A DNA stretch of 64,000 nucleotides, taken from the NCBI RefSeq assembly GCF_000340885.1, contig NC_020291.1, positions 1,735,001 to 1,799,000 on the forward strand, read 5' to 3'. The notes beneath the pieces were generated by a model that saw nothing but the letters and a program-made list of their open reading frames with translations, did not search any database and had not been told where the DNA came from. The translations under genes and the position numbers were made by a program. Of this stretch, positions 55,246-64,000 are shown one piece after another. Positions within the stretch are counted from its first letter, which is position 1, and every line of letters begins with the position of its first letter. The stretch is from Clostridium saccharoperbutylacetonicum N1-4(HMT) (GTDB taxonomy: Bacteria; Bacillota; Clostridia; Clostridiales; Clostridiaceae).

Positions 55246-55344
55246 CTATATAACTTTTTGCTAATTTATGGTATGTTATTTATGTATGCATAATCAATAA
55301 TAAATTTATTGGTTATGCATACAGTTGTTTAAAGGAGGTTTAAT

Positions 55345-56016
55345 ATGGCTAAGATTATGTTGATAGAGGATAATGAAAATATAAAAAATGAACTTATTGA
55401 ATTTTTAAGAAGATATGGATATGAAGCTTATGGACCAAGCGACTTTGAAAATATAGTTGAAATAGCTTTAAAAGAAGAACCAAATTTAATTTTACTTGAT
55501 ATAAATCTTCCCTACTATGATGGATATTATATATGCAGGGAAATTAGAAAACAAAAGGATATACCTATAATAATTGTAACAAGCAGAGATAGTGAAATGG
55601 ATGAAATTATGAGTATGAATCTTGGAGCCGATGATTTTATTACAAAACCATATAATACTCAGATACTTCTTGCAAGAATTGCAGCGGTTCTAAGAAGAGC
55701 TTCAGGAGGCAATTCGTCTTCTGAAATAGTTGAACATAAGGGATTAAAGTTAAATATAACAAATGGAAGTGTAAGTTTTAAAGAAGAAAAGATTGATTTA
55801 ACAAAAAATGAACTTAGAATACTTCTTTGTCTGATGAAAAATAAAGGTGGAATAGTTAAAAGAGATGACCTAATGGATTATTTGTGGAATTCGGATATTT
55901 ATGTTGATGATAATACTTTGTCTGTGAATGTCACAAGATTAAGAAAGAAACTTCAAGAGATAGGATTTAAAGATGGAATAGAAACTAAGAGAGGATTAGG
56001 TTATATTTTGTTATGA
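55345..56016 (+). CDS. OmpR-family response regulator, BceR-like
   Basis: 223 residues. Receiver domain with EDN near the start, phospho-Asp in LILLDINLPYYDGYYICRE, and TKPYNTQ; C-terminal winged helix (LTKNELRILLCLMKNKGG, DDNTLSVNVTRLRKKL, RGLGYILL). AAGGAGG precedes the ATG. It overlaps the kinase gene by 4 bases. The kinase type and the ABC genes that follow mark it as a BceR/VirR-type regulator of peptide-antibiotic resistance. Confidence 0.92.
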   Translation: MAKIMLIEDNENIKNELIEFLRRYGYEAYGPSDFENIVEIALKEEPNLILLDINLPYYDGYYICREIRKQKDIPIIIVTSRDSEMDEIMSMNLGADDFITKPYNTQILLARIAAVLRRASGGNSSSEIVEHKGLKLNITNGSVSFKEEKIDLTKNELRILLCLMKNKGGIVKRDDLMDYLWNSDIYVDDNTLSVNVTRLRKKLQEIGFKDGIETKRGLGYILL

Positions 56017-57026
56017 ATACAAAGGAATATTTTCTTTCAAAGGCTCCATATATTGTAATTAATTTAATAGTATATTCGTTAATTCTTGTTATTATGGGGA
56101 TAATTAATGTCTCTGGAGTTATAATGTTTGTTGTTTTTTTAATTTGGTTTTTGCCTTTGACCGTGTATATAATAATAGATTACTTTAAGAAGAAAAGTTT
56201 TTTTGATAATATCAATTCAATTATTGAAAATTTGGATAAAAAGTATCTATTGCCTGAATTAATAAAATCACCAAATTTTTATGAAGGAAGAGTTATATAT
56301 GAAACATTAAGTGACTGTAATAGAAATATGCATGAGCATGTTAATTTTTATAAACATCTTCAACAGGAATATAGAGAGTATATTGAAGCTTGGGTGCATG
56401 AAATAAAAACGCCAATATCATCATCAAAATTAATTATAGAAAATAGTGAAAGCAAAGATAAAAATGCTTTAGGAGATGAACTTAGAAAAATTGAAGGCTA
56501 TATAAATCAAGCGCTGTATTATTCTAGAAGCACTGATGTAAGCAAGGATTATATAGTGCGTGAATTTGAAATAAAGGAAGCAATTCAAGAGGTGATTAGA
56601 AATAATAGGAGGGATTTTATAAATAAAAAAATATCTGTAGACATTGAACAAGTAGTTGGAAAAGTGATTACAGATATTAAGTGGATAATATTTATTGTAA
56701 ATCAAATTATTATTAATTCAATAAAATATAGTAAGACTAATAATGCTAATTTAAAAGCTTATACAACTTTTGGGAAAGAAAATATCATATTAACAATTGA
56801 GGATAATGGAATTGGTATTCCTAAAAATGAGATAAATAGAGTTTTTGATAAAGGCTTCACAGGTGAGAATGGAAGAAAGTATGGGAAATCTACGGGGATA
56901 GGTCTTTATTTGTGCAAAAAGCTTTGTGAAAAGTTAGGCCTTGGAATATCTCTAAGATCTGTAGAAGGTGAAGGTACTGAGGTTAATATAATTTTCCCAA
57001 TTGGAGATTTTTCAAACATAAAATAG
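56013..57026 (+). CDS. Intramembrane-sensing histidine kinase, BceS-like
   Basis: 337 residues. Two close membrane segments (about 12-32 and 37-58) with almost no extracellular loop, the mark of kinases that read the state of a BceAB transporter. The phospho-His is in EAWVHEIKTPISSSKL; ATPase motifs are NQIIINSIKYSK, EDNGIGIPKNEINRVFDKGF and GKSTGIGLYLCKKLCEKLG. ATGA overlap with the regulator gene. Signals from the BceAB-like transporter encoded downstream are its probable input. Confidence 0.92.
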   Translation: MNTKEYFLSKAPYIVINLIVYSLILVIMGIINVSGVIMFVVFLIWFLPLTVYIIIDYFKKKSFFDNINSIIENLDKKYLLPELIKSPNFYEGRVIYETLSDCNRNMHEHVNFYKHLQQEYREYIEAWVHEIKTPISSSKLIIENSESKDKNALGDELRKIEGYINQALYYSRSTDVSKDYIVREFEIKEAIQEVIRNNRRDFINKKISVDIEQVVGKVITDIKWIIFIVNQIIINSIKYSKTNNANLKAYTTFGKENIILTIEDNGIGIPKNEINRVFDKGFTGENGRKYGKSTGIGLYLCKKLCEKLGLGISLRSVEGEGTEVNIIFPIGDFSNIK

Positions 57027-57137
57027 TCGCAATTAATAAGTGTAACATTAAATAATGATTGTTTTGATAATTTGAGTTAATATTCCCTATGGTTACTCGA
57101 TAATATAAGTAATGGATAATTTTAGGGGGAATAGCTG

Positions 57138-57431
57138 ATGAAAGTTGAAGAGGAGAAGATCCTATCAGTACAAAAGAAGTGCTTTAAATCAATTTTAAAA
57201 GCTAACAAACACAAAGAAGAAGATTTCTCGAAAATTATTAAAAATTTTCAAAAAGTACATAAGAAGATGTTTAATGTATATTTAATAGCAGAAAAAATAG
57301 AAAATAATGCTGCTGTAAATGCTGAAGAATATTCGTTTATAAAAGAAAACGCACCAGGTCTTTTACAAGCAGCCGAACTAGAAAATCAAAGGAAAAATGA
57401 AAGTAAAATAGAAGAAAAAATACAAAATTAA
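57138..57431 (+). CDS. Small helical protein of the Bce locus
   Basis: 97 residues, all helical, highly charged (Lys/Glu), no signal or membrane segment. GGGGG precedes the ATG. No family recognised. It lies between the kinase and transporter genes with its own terminator, so it may belong to the same regulon; its job is unknown. Confidence 0.7.
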   Translation: MKVEEEKILSVQKKCFKSILKANKHKEEDFSKIIKNFQKVHKKMFNVYLIAEKIENNAAVNAEEYSFIKENAPGLLQAAELENQRKNESKIEEKIQN

Positions 57432-57442
57432 TTCATTAAATG

Positions 57443-57484
57443 TAGAGCGCTTACCTTATTTGAATAAGTAGGTGCTCTATATTT
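57443..57484 (+). terminator. Terminator after the small helical protein gene
   Basis: TAGAGC (57443-57448) pairs with GCTCTA (57474-57479), with inner CTTATT/AATAAG pairing, then TATTTTAT. Confidence 0.7.
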
Positions 57485-57622
57485 TATGATTATTATTTAA
57501 TTTACCTTACAATAATGAAAGAAATATGAAAGCTAATTCAATATGAAAAAAAGGTGCTAGATATTAGAATATAGTCATGGAGTTAGAAAAATCCAATTTA
57601 ATTAGAAAACGGAGGAACAATT

Positions 57623-58390
57623 ATGGAAAATATTTTAAACGTACAAAATGTAGAAAAGTATTATGGAAGTAAAGACAATGTGACTAAAGCACTTGATAAT
57701 ATAAGCTTTAAAGTTCAAAAAGGAGAATTTGTTGGAATTATGGGGCCTTCTGGTAGTGGGAAAACTACTTTGTTAAATTGTATTTCAACAATAGATAAAG
57801 TTTCTACTGGAGAAATAATAATAGATGAAGATGATATTACAAGATTAAAAAGTAGGAAATTAGAAAAATTCAGAAGAGATAAGCTTGGATTTATATTTCA
57901 AGATTTTAATTTATTAGATACATTAACTGCATATGAAAATATTGCATTAGCCTTGACAATTGCCGGTAAGCGAGGAAAAGAAGTTGATGAATTAGTTAGG
58001 AAATCAGCTGAAAGCTTAGAAATAACAGAAGTGCTAAACAAATTTCCATATCAAATGTCAGGAGGACAAAAGCAAAGGGTTGCATCAGCTAGGGCTATAG
58101 TAAATAATCCAAAGCTTATATTAGCGGATGAGCCAACAGGAGCTTTAGATTCTAAGGCTGCAAAATTGCTTTTAACTTCTATTGAAAAATTAAATAAAGA
58201 ATTAGAAGCTACTATTTTGATGGTAACTCATGATGCTTTTACAGCAAGTTATGCTCATAGAATATTGTTTATTAAAGATGGAAAGATTTTTAATGAATTA
58301 GTCAGGGGAGAAGATTCTAGAAAAGATTTTTTTAATAAGATTATTGAAATTGTAACTCTTCTTGGAGGTGATTCTAAAGATGTATTCTAA
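57623..58390 (+). CDS. BceA-like ABC transporter ATPase
   Basis: 255 residues. Walker A GPSGSGKTT, Q-loop FIFQDFNLLDTLTA, signature MSGGQKQRVASARAIV, Walker B LILADEPTGALDSK, switch VTHDAFTAS. The TGALDSK and RKLEKFRRDKLGFIFQ patterns mark the BceA/MacB-type group. GGAGG precedes the ATG. Its 3' end overlaps the permease gene. Together they would free cell-wall lipid intermediates from bacitracin-like or lantibiotic peptides. Confidence 0.93.
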   Translation: MENILNVQNVEKYYGSKDNVTKALDNISFKVQKGEFVGIMGPSGSGKTTLLNCISTIDKVSTGEIIIDEDDITRLKSRKLEKFRRDKLGFIFQDFNLLDTLTAYENIALALTIAGKRGKEVDELVRKSAESLEITEVLNKFPYQMSGGQKQRVASARAIVNNPKLILADEPTGALDSKAAKLLLTSIEKLNKELEATILMVTHDAFTASYAHRILFIKDGKIFNELVRGEDSRKDFFNKIIEIVTLLGGDSKDVF

Positions 58391-60410
58391 AATGGCTCTA
58401 AACAATGTAAAGAAAAGCTTTAAGGATTATACTATATATTTTTTGACTTTAACTTTTGCAGTATGTATATTTTATAGCTTTAACTCAATTGAATCTCAAT
58501 CTGTAATGGCTGATATGAGTAAAGGTCAGGCAGGATACGTTAAAGTAATGGAACAAATGATTTCAATTATATCAATAGGAGTTTCTGTTATTTTAGGTGG
58601 GTTAATAATATATGCAACTAAATTTTTGATTAGTAAAAGAAAAAAAGAATTTGGAGTATATATGATTTTAGGAATGGCCAAAAGAAAGATGTCAAAGATA
58701 TTATTTTTTGAAACTTTATACATCGGTATAATATCCTTAGTGGCTGGATTATTACTTGGACTACTATTTTCACAAGTATTATCAATTTTTACCGCTAAAC
58801 TTTTTGCAATGCAAATGACAAAATATAGCTTTGTAGTATCAACAAAAGCTATATTAAAAACAATCTTATACTTTGCAATAATGTATTTATTAGTAATGAT
58901 ATTTAATGTAATTATTGTTTCAAGATATAAATTGATTGATTTATTATGTGCAGACAAGAAAAATGAAAGGGTAAAGATTAGAAATCCTTTTTTAGCAGCA
59001 CTTATTTTAATTCTTTCAATAATTGTTTTAGGCTATGCTTACTATTTAGTAAATAAGGCTGGCTTAAATTTCTATGATAATAGATTTAAAGCATCTATAG
59101 CCCTTGGAATTTTGGGAACTGGACTTTTCTTTTATGGAATTGCATCAGCTGCATTTTTTCTACTTCAAAAAAATGAAAATTTGTATTTAAGTGAATTAAA
59201 TATATTTAATATAAGGCAGATTTCAAGTAAGTTTAATACTAATTTCATTTCTATGACAATAATTTGTTTAATGCTTCTTGTGACAATAGGTACTCTAGCA
59301 TCAGGGCTTAGCATTAAAAATTCTATGGAAGGTACATTGAAAAATCAAACACCCTTTGATGCATCTATTGTATTATCTAGCAATAAAGGCAATGAGGTGC
59401 CTTCAACAATTGATGTTTTAAAACAGTTGAATTTGGATTTAGATAAGGATATTAAGTATTTCACTATTGCAAGTTATGAATATAATGCAAGTGCAAAAGA
59501 TTTATTGAATAAGTATGCAGTTACTGATGATCAAAAAGGTGTGCTAAATATGAAGATTTTTGAAAAACTAAGTATGATTAAAGTATCTGAATATAATGAC
59601 ATGAGAAACTTAAAAGGTGAAGCAAAAATAAATCTTAAGGATAATGAAATTTTAGTATCCTCGAATTACGAACCGTTAAAAGAATTATTAACTAAGTTTG
59701 TAAATAATGAAAACTCAATAAAACTTGGAAATAAGGAATTTAACCTTAAAGAAAAGAAAGTTAATGAGGAGGCTTTTTCAACTTCACCTTCAAGTGATAG
59801 TTTATTAACCTTAATCGTTCCAGATAATTTAGTGGAAGGCTTGAAACCAACAGAACAAATGGTGAACTTGAATTTTACTGGAGACAATAAAGAAAAAGCT
59901 AAAGCAGAATTAACTACTATACTTAATGATTTTACCTATAATGCTGGCAATGAAAGTGAAAAAGCTAATTATAATATTTATGGGTTTACAAGGGAAATGG
60001 CATATGAGGCCAATAGAGGCGTATCAGCATTAATATTATTTATAGCTGTATATTTAGGAATAGTATTTTTACTAGCAAGTGCAGCAGTATTAGCACTTCA
60101 ACAATTATCTCAGTGTAATGAATCAATAGAACGATATAGAGCTCTAAGAAAAATAGGTGCAACTAAGAAGATGATTAATAAAAGTATATTTAAGCAAGTG
60201 GCAATATTCTTTACATTACCATTAGGTCTTTCAGTGGTCCATTCTTATGTTGGAATAAAAGTGGTAAACAATTATTTAATTGTATTAGGTTCTTCAGACC
60301 AGTTAAAATCTATTTTAGTTACAGCTTTGATAATGGTTATAGTTTATGGCGGATACTTATATGCAACTTATATAGCTTACAAGAATGTAGTTGCAAATGA
60401 ATATAATTAG
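58380..60410 (+). CDS. BceB-like FtsX-family permease
   Basis: 676 residues from ATG 58380, preferred over TTG 58362 because GGAGGTG (58364-58370) lies about 9 bases upstream. About ten membrane segments with a large extracellular domain between the seventh and eighth (roughly residues 310-530), the BceB signature that binds the antibiotic and talks to the kinase. FtsX-like segments flank it (KKEFGVYMILGMAKRKMSKI, YRALRKIGATKKMINKSIFK). It completes the BceRS-BceAB module. Confidence 0.92.
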   Translation: MYSKMALNNVKKSFKDYTIYFLTLTFAVCIFYSFNSIESQSVMADMSKGQAGYVKVMEQMISIISIGVSVILGGLIIYATKFLISKRKKEFGVYMILGMAKRKMSKILFFETLYIGIISLVAGLLLGLLFSQVLSIFTAKLFAMQMTKYSFVVSTKAILKTILYFAIMYLLVMIFNVIIVSRYKLIDLLCADKKNERVKIRNPFLAALILILSIIVLGYAYYLVNKAGLNFYDNRFKASIALGILGTGLFFYGIASAAFFLLQKNENLYLSELNIFNIRQISSKFNTNFISMTIICLMLLVTIGTLASGLSIKNSMEGTLKNQTPFDASIVLSSNKGNEVPSTIDVLKQLNLDLDKDIKYFTIASYEYNASAKDLLNKYAVTDDQKGVLNMKIFEKLSMIKVSEYNDMRNLKGEAKINLKDNEILVSSNYEPLKELLTKFVNNENSIKLGNKEFNLKEKKVNEEAFSTSPSSDSLLTLIVPDNLVEGLKPTEQMVNLNFTGDNKEKAKAELTTILNDFTYNAGNESEKANYNIYGFTREMAYEANRGVSALILFIAVYLGIVFLLASAAVLALQQLSQCNESIERYRALRKIGATKKMINKSIFKQVAIFFTLPLGLSVVHSYVGIKVVNNYLIVLGSSDQLKSILVTALIMVIVYGGYLYATYIAYKNVVANEYN

Positions 60411-60412
60411 TT

Positions 60413-60963
60413 ATTAATCCAAACCAAGAATCAGACTTATGCGGTAACTTACCGAAATCCAATACATTTGTCTTCTGCAGGACTAGTGAAATTTTCGCTG
60501 GAAGGTTCTAAATTGGAGCTTATCACCATTTTAGCGTGTTCCAGATGTAAAATCCCCAAGGAGAAAGTTCATGTTTCCAAATATAAAAGCTCCAGGGAGA
60601 AAGTGCGTGTTTCCAAATATAAAATTTGGACACTTACTTTTTGGACATTCACTTTTAGACATGCTAAAATGGAACAAGCCATAGAGGAAACTCGACTCAC
60701 GTTCGCTCGCTGAGTAAGCGATTCACACCAAATCAGTTTTTTAAAGGAGGTTAACTCATGATGAGTTAACTAAGTTCAAGAAACCAAATCATAGATTTGG
60801 ACTTTCACTTATCTGCTTAATAATCATCACAGCTTAATTTCATATGCCGCTTGCACAAATATGTATCTAATTTCTAGTGTAGTGTTACGATTATAATTTC
60901 TCAATAATGCATAATGCATACATATTCCATTTATAAGTTTGATTATTAATTGGGATATCTATA
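60413..60963 (+). mobile_element. MITE-like element, copy C, longest
   Basis: Same orientation as copy A. The left end is degraded (AATCCAAACCAAGAAT); the right end is TTGGGATATCTATA. The middle differs from A and B: it has a 36-bp tandem duplication (60560-60595 and 60596-60631, GGAGAAAGT...GTTTCCAAATATAAAA) and the long form of the palindromic unit at 60686-60808. The last about 140 bp are almost identical to copy A. Confidence 0.83.
60686..60808 (+). repeat. Palindromic repeat unit, long form, nested in MITE copy C
   Basis: 123 bp. The 67-bp short unit is interrupted by a 56-bp segment (60736-60791) whose ends duplicate CCAAATCA (60728-60735 and 60784-60791) and whose centre is the hairpin GTTAACTCAT (60750-60759) / ATGAGTTAAC (60761-60770). 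The same extra segment, diverged, is in the copy at 145-268. Confidence 0.85.
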
Positions 60964-61199
60964 GAATAAATATACATTGAAAAAGTAATTATTGAAAGCT
61001 TAAAGAGACCTTAAGCAGAAATTAAAATACATTGATTATGAGCATTGACAATTGATCAATGTAACATATATATTAAGGCATATTAAAAATTTAAATTAGT
61101 TTTAGTATGCTTTTTTATTAGTGATTATAGAATTATTATCTAAAATATAGTAAATTATATAGTAGTATACATAAACTTATTAAAGTAGGAGGAAAAATT

Positions 61200-62012
61200 A
61201 TGTACGATAAAATAATGGAATCAGTAGAATACATTAACAGTAAGGTTAATAGAAAGCCTAAAATTGCAGTAATCCTTGGAACAGGGTTAGGAGATTTGGT
61301 TAGTGAAGTAAAAGAAGTAGAAGAAATTCCTTATGAGAATATTCCAAACTTTCCTGTGTCAACAGTTAAAGGACATGAAGGTAAGTTAGTATTTGGAAAA
61401 ATTAATGGAATAGAAGTAATGTTAATGCAGGGAAGATTTCATTACTATGAAGGTTATACAATGAAGGAAGTTACATATCCAATATATGTGATGAAAAAAT
61501 TAGGTATAGAAAAAATCGTTGTAACTAATGCTTGTGGTGGAATAAATAAAAGTTTTGAGCCAGGAACATTAATGATCATTAATGACTTTATAAATTTATT
61601 TGGAGATAATCCTTTAATTGGAATAAATGATGAGAGACTTGGGCCAAGATTCCCTGATATGTCAGAGCCTTTTAAGTTAGAATTTATTGATAAGGCAAAG
61701 AAAATAGGAGAGGAATTAAAAATAAATTATGCAGAAGGAGTTTATGCAGGATTTATGGGGCCTTATTATGAAACTGCAGCAGAAATAGTGATGATTGGAC
61801 GTCATGGAGCTGATGCAGTTGGAATGTCAACTGTACCTGAGACTATAGTTGCAAATTATTTAGGAATGGATGTACTTGGAATAGCTTGCATAACTAATAT
61901 GGCTACAGGAATACAAAAAGTAAAACATTCTCATGATAGAGTAGTAGAAATAGCTCAAAAGGCTTCTATAGATTTATGTAAGTGGGTAGCAAGGATTATA
62001 GAAGAAATTTAG
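61200..62012 (+). CDS. punA: Purine nucleoside phosphorylase
   Basis: 270 residues. Family motifs in order: VILGTGLGDL (phosphate loop), STVKGHEGKLVFG, QGRFHYYEGYTMKEVTYPI, VVTNACGGIN, FMGPYYETAAE, GADAVGMSTVPE, ITNMATG. It is a trimeric-type PNP that splits inosine or guanosine with phosphate to base and ribose-1-phosphate. AGGAGG lies 7 bases before the ATG. Usually grouped with deoxyribose genes, it stands alone here. No purine riboswitch is seen in its leader. Confidence 0.94.
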   Translation: MYDKIMESVEYINSKVNRKPKIAVILGTGLGDLVSEVKEVEEIPYENIPNFPVSTVKGHEGKLVFGKINGIEVMLMQGRFHYYEGYTMKEVTYPIYVMKKLGIEKIVVTNACGGINKSFEPGTLMIINDFINLFGDNPLIGINDERLGPRFPDMSEPFKLEFIDKAKKIGEELKINYAEGVYAGFMGPYYETAAEIVMIGRHGADAVGMSTVPETIVANYLGMDVLGIACITNMATGIQKVKHSHDRVVEIAQKASIDLCKWVARIIEEI

Positions 62013-62050
62013 TAATATGTAGACTGAGATTGGGTATAATAAATAAAGTT

Positions 62051-62090
62051 TGGAGGCTATTGTAACGTGAGTTGCAATAGTCTCTAAATA
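62051..62090 (+). terminator. Hairpin after purine nucleoside phosphorylase gene
   Basis: GGAGGCTATTGTAA (62051-62064) pairs with TTGCAATAGTCTCT (62071-62084) with G-U pairs. The following sequence is AT-rich without a clean T-run, so termination strength is uncertain. Confidence 0.6.
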
Positions 62091-62185
62091 TTATTGAATA
62101 TTTTCATAATATAAGATATAATTTGCTAAAATGTATGTAAAAAAAGTATAAATAGAGAATAGTTTCTTAAATTAGGAGAATTAAT

Positions 62186-63949
62186 ATGATTATGTGGATT
62201 AGAAATAAAATTTATTCACTTTTTTCAAGCAATCAGTATTCATTCAAACGTCAAAATATAAATATATGCTTAATATATGCTATAATTGGTATTGTTTGGA
62301 TTTATTTTTCAGATACAATTATTGCAATAATTGTAAAGGATCAGAATGGAATATTAAAATTCAGTATTTATAAAGGTTTTCTATATATAATTGTAACAAC
62401 AATCATTCTCTATTTATTAATTGGAACATTTTTGAAAAAAATATATTTTGTAGAACGACAACTTAATAATACTCATGAAGAGCTTGAAGCTTATGCTCAA
62501 CAATTAGCTGCTTATGAAGAGGAATTACGAAGTCAATATGAACAAATAAATGAAGAGCAGCAAAAACTAAATAAAAGCGAAGAAAAGAGTAGAGCAATTA
62601 TTAAAGCTATTCCAGATGTCTTGTTTATTATCAATTTTCAAGGTGTTTTTATAGGATGTGAAACCGATGATGATAATTTGCTATTAGTATCAAGAGAAAA
62701 ATTTATAGGAAGAAGTATCGCAGAAATTATGCCAAATGAAGTAGCTGAACTGGCTGATAAAAGTTTAAAACTTCTATTGCAAACTGGTGATTTACAAAGT
62801 TTTGAGTATAAGTTAATTGATGAAGGAATTGAAGGCTATTTTGAAATAAGAATGGTTAAGAATGGAGAAAATGAAGTATTAGCTATATTAAGAGATATAA
62901 CTGTTAGAAAGAAATTAGAAGAAAGTTTGCAATACTTAAGTTATAATGATCAATTAACAGGACTATATAATAGACGTTTCTATGAGGATGAATTGATTAG
63001 GTTAGATGTGAAAAATAATTTTCCTCTGACCATAGTTTTAGGTGATGTAAATGGCTTGAAATTAATTAATGACTCTTTTGGTCATGTTGTGGGGGATGAG
63101 TTAATTAGAAAAACAGCACAAATAATAAAAGAAGGCTGTAGACCTCAAGATATTATCGTTAGGTTAGGCGGAGATGAATTTGTTATTTTGATGCCTAAAA
63201 CAGATACCGATGAAGCAGAAAGGATTATTAAAAATATTAATAGTTTAGCTAAAGAGGAAAAAATACAGAATATAGATTTGTCTATTTCTTTTGGATATGA
63301 GACAAAACATAATGTGGAAGAGAATATCCAAGATATATTTAGAAAAGCTGAAGATTATATGTATAAAAGAAAGCTTTTTGAAAGTTCAAATATGAGGGGA
63401 AAAACTATTAGTACAATAATTAATACCCTTAATGAAAAGAATAGGAATGAAGAACAGCATTCAGTTAGAGTATCACAATTATGTGAAGCTATGGGGATGA
63501 GGCTCAAGTTACCAGAGACAAGAGTTCAAGAGTTAAAAACAGCTGGATTATTGCATGATATAGGAAAAGTAGCAATAGCAGAAAGTATTCTTAATAAGAC
63601 AGGAAAACTTACAGTTGAAGAATATAATGAAATTAAGCGACACCCTGAAATTGGATTTAGAATATTAAGTACAGTAAATGAATTATCAGATATTGCAGAG
63701 TACATACTTTCCCATCATGAAAGATGGGATGGAAGTGGATATCCTAAGGGGATTAAAGGTGAAGAAATTCCTATGGAAGCACGCATTATATCAATTGCAG
63801 ATACATATGATGCAATAACTAGTGATAGAAGTTATCGAAAAGCATTAACAAAGGAGTTTGCGATAGAAGAGTTAAAACGAAACTCTGGAAGTCAATTTGA
63901 TCCCAAATTAGTTAATTTATTTGTAGATGAAGTGATTGATTTTTTATAG
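62186..63949 (+). CDS. Membrane PAS-GGDEF-HD-GYP cyclic-di-GMP protein
   Basis: 587 residues. Two membrane segments (about 28-50 and 62-85), a coiled coil (about 88-135; LAAYEEELRSQYEQINEEQQ), a PAS domain (about 140-240; AIIKAIPDVLFIINFQGVF), a GGDEF domain with intact active site RLGGDEFVILMPK and substrate loop NDSFGHVVGD, then an HD-GYP-type domain (LLHDIGKVAIAESILNKTGK, HPEIGFRIL, LSHHERWDGSGYPKG). It can in principle both make and degrade cyclic di-GMP in response to a signal read by PAS. AGGAG precedes the ATG. Single gene. Confidence 0.92.
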   Translation: MIMWIRNKIYSLFSSNQYSFKRQNINICLIYAIIGIVWIYFSDTIIAIIVKDQNGILKFSIYKGFLYIIVTTIILYLLIGTFLKKIYFVERQLNNTHEELEAYAQQLAAYEEELRSQYEQINEEQQKLNKSEEKSRAIIKAIPDVLFIINFQGVFIGCETDDDNLLLVSREKFIGRSIAEIMPNEVAELADKSLKLLLQTGDLQSFEYKLIDEGIEGYFEIRMVKNGENEVLAILRDITVRKKLEESLQYLSYNDQLTGLYNRRFYEDELIRLDVKNNFPLTIVLGDVNGLKLINDSFGHVVGDELIRKTAQIIKEGCRPQDIIVRLGGDEFVILMPKTDTDEAERIIKNINSLAKEEKIQNIDLSISFGYETKHNVEENIQDIFRKAEDYMYKRKLFESSNMRGKTISTIINTLNEKNRNEEQHSVRVSQLCEAMGMRLKLPETRVQELKTAGLLHDIGKVAIAESILNKTGKLTVEEYNEIKRHPEIGFRILSTVNELSDIAEYILSHHERWDGSGYPKGIKGEEIPMEARIISIADTYDAITSDRSYRKALTKEFAIEELKRNSGSQFDPKLVNLFVDEVIDFL

Positions 63950-64000
63950 GATTTGCATTATGTTTCAAAAAGTTGTATAATTTTGGATTAAGTATTACTT

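Larger units (their letters stand above)
60411..61199 (+). other. Gene-free stretch holding MITE-like copy C
   Basis: No gene is supported. The first 550 bases are the repeat element; after 60963 come AT-rich DNA, an ATTGACAATTGATCAATG run at about 61045-61062, and the promoter region of the next gene. An open frame of 81 codons at 60468-60713 lies within the element and is rejected. Confidence 0.6.

Noticed and set aside
60468..60713. 81-codon open frame ending in ETRLTFAR
   Set aside because: Runs through the tandem duplication and palindromic unit of MITE copy C; a by-product of repeat composition.
60413..60963. CRISPR array, suggested by repeated short blocks
   Set aside because: Only two tandem copies of 36 bp without spacers and no cas gene anywhere in the window.
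61064..61199. Purine riboswitch before purine nucleoside phosphorylase
   Set aside because: The conserved loop and junction bases of the guanine/adenine aptamer are absent.

Overview
The window is AT-rich DNA from a Firmicute, most likely a Clostridium sensu stricto of the C. beijerinckii / C. saccharobutylicum / C. puniceum kind. That placement is inferred from codon and base composition, strong GGAGG-type ribosome sites, two pectate lyases, a split MetH under an S-box leader, BceRS-BceAB and a GlnK/GlnL-like pair; nothing here fixes the species.

Region 1 (about 0.3-18.6 kb) is an accessory polymorphic-toxin island. Two free-standing VgrG-like spike proteins (1265-2707, 3451-4899) flank a small protein resembling the DcrB/DUF1795 (Eag) chaperones. 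Then come a pentapeptide-repeat protein, an Imm11-like protein, a DUF4280 PAAR-like spike tip and a 2619-residue protein that fuses a VgrG-like N-terminus, a hydrophobic segment, an Rhs shell and a C-terminal HNH-like nuclease toxin. Its probable immunity gene follows at once. Behind the terminator lies a graveyard of an rhs scar, orphan immunity-type genes (one SUKH-4-like) and decayed fragments. No tube, sheath, baseplate or motor gene is visible, so how a Gram-positive cell would deliver this spike-toxin is the main open question.

Region 2 (18.6-22.7 kb) is a pair of DEXK-type ATPase genes (DUF4143 and AAA-ATPase-like/PDDEXK) bracketed by about 135-bp direct repeats that each carry a terminator hairpin.

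Region 3 (22.7-33.7 kb) holds housekeeping and regulatory genes: YitT, a methyltransferase-like protein, a TetR regulator with a perfect 24-bp inverted repeat over its promoter plus an FMN-binding protein, a B12-radical SAM protein, a MerR regulator, an Fe-S membrane protein with PadR, BlaI with an M56 peptidase, and a MraY/WecA/TagO-type transferase. Region 4 (33.7-40.2 kb) has an SAM-I riboswitch, the MetH reactivation protein, MetH and a beta-CASP metallo-beta-lactamase protein. Region 5 (41-45.7 kb) has secreted PL1 and PL9 pectate lyases and an AEC transporter. Region 6 (46-53.4 kb) has a GlnK/GlnL-like two-component system, acetolactate synthase and a complete polar amino-acid ABC transporter. 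Region 7 (53.5-64 kb) has a chemoreceptor, BceRS-BceAB, purine nucleoside phosphorylase and a GGDEF/HD-GYP protein.

The most striking DNA-level signal is a two-tier repeat family. A MITE-like element with 14-bp terminal inverted repeats occurs at 33943-34257, 40414-40797 (inverted) and 60413-60963. A separate 67-bp unit occurs five times: alone at 145-268, nested in two of the MITEs, and inserted in frame inside two unrelated proteins (the Rhs toxin at 12310-12376 and the AAA-ATPase at 21273-21339), where it encodes nearly the same 22-residue peptide. This is the behaviour known from Rickettsia palindromic elements.
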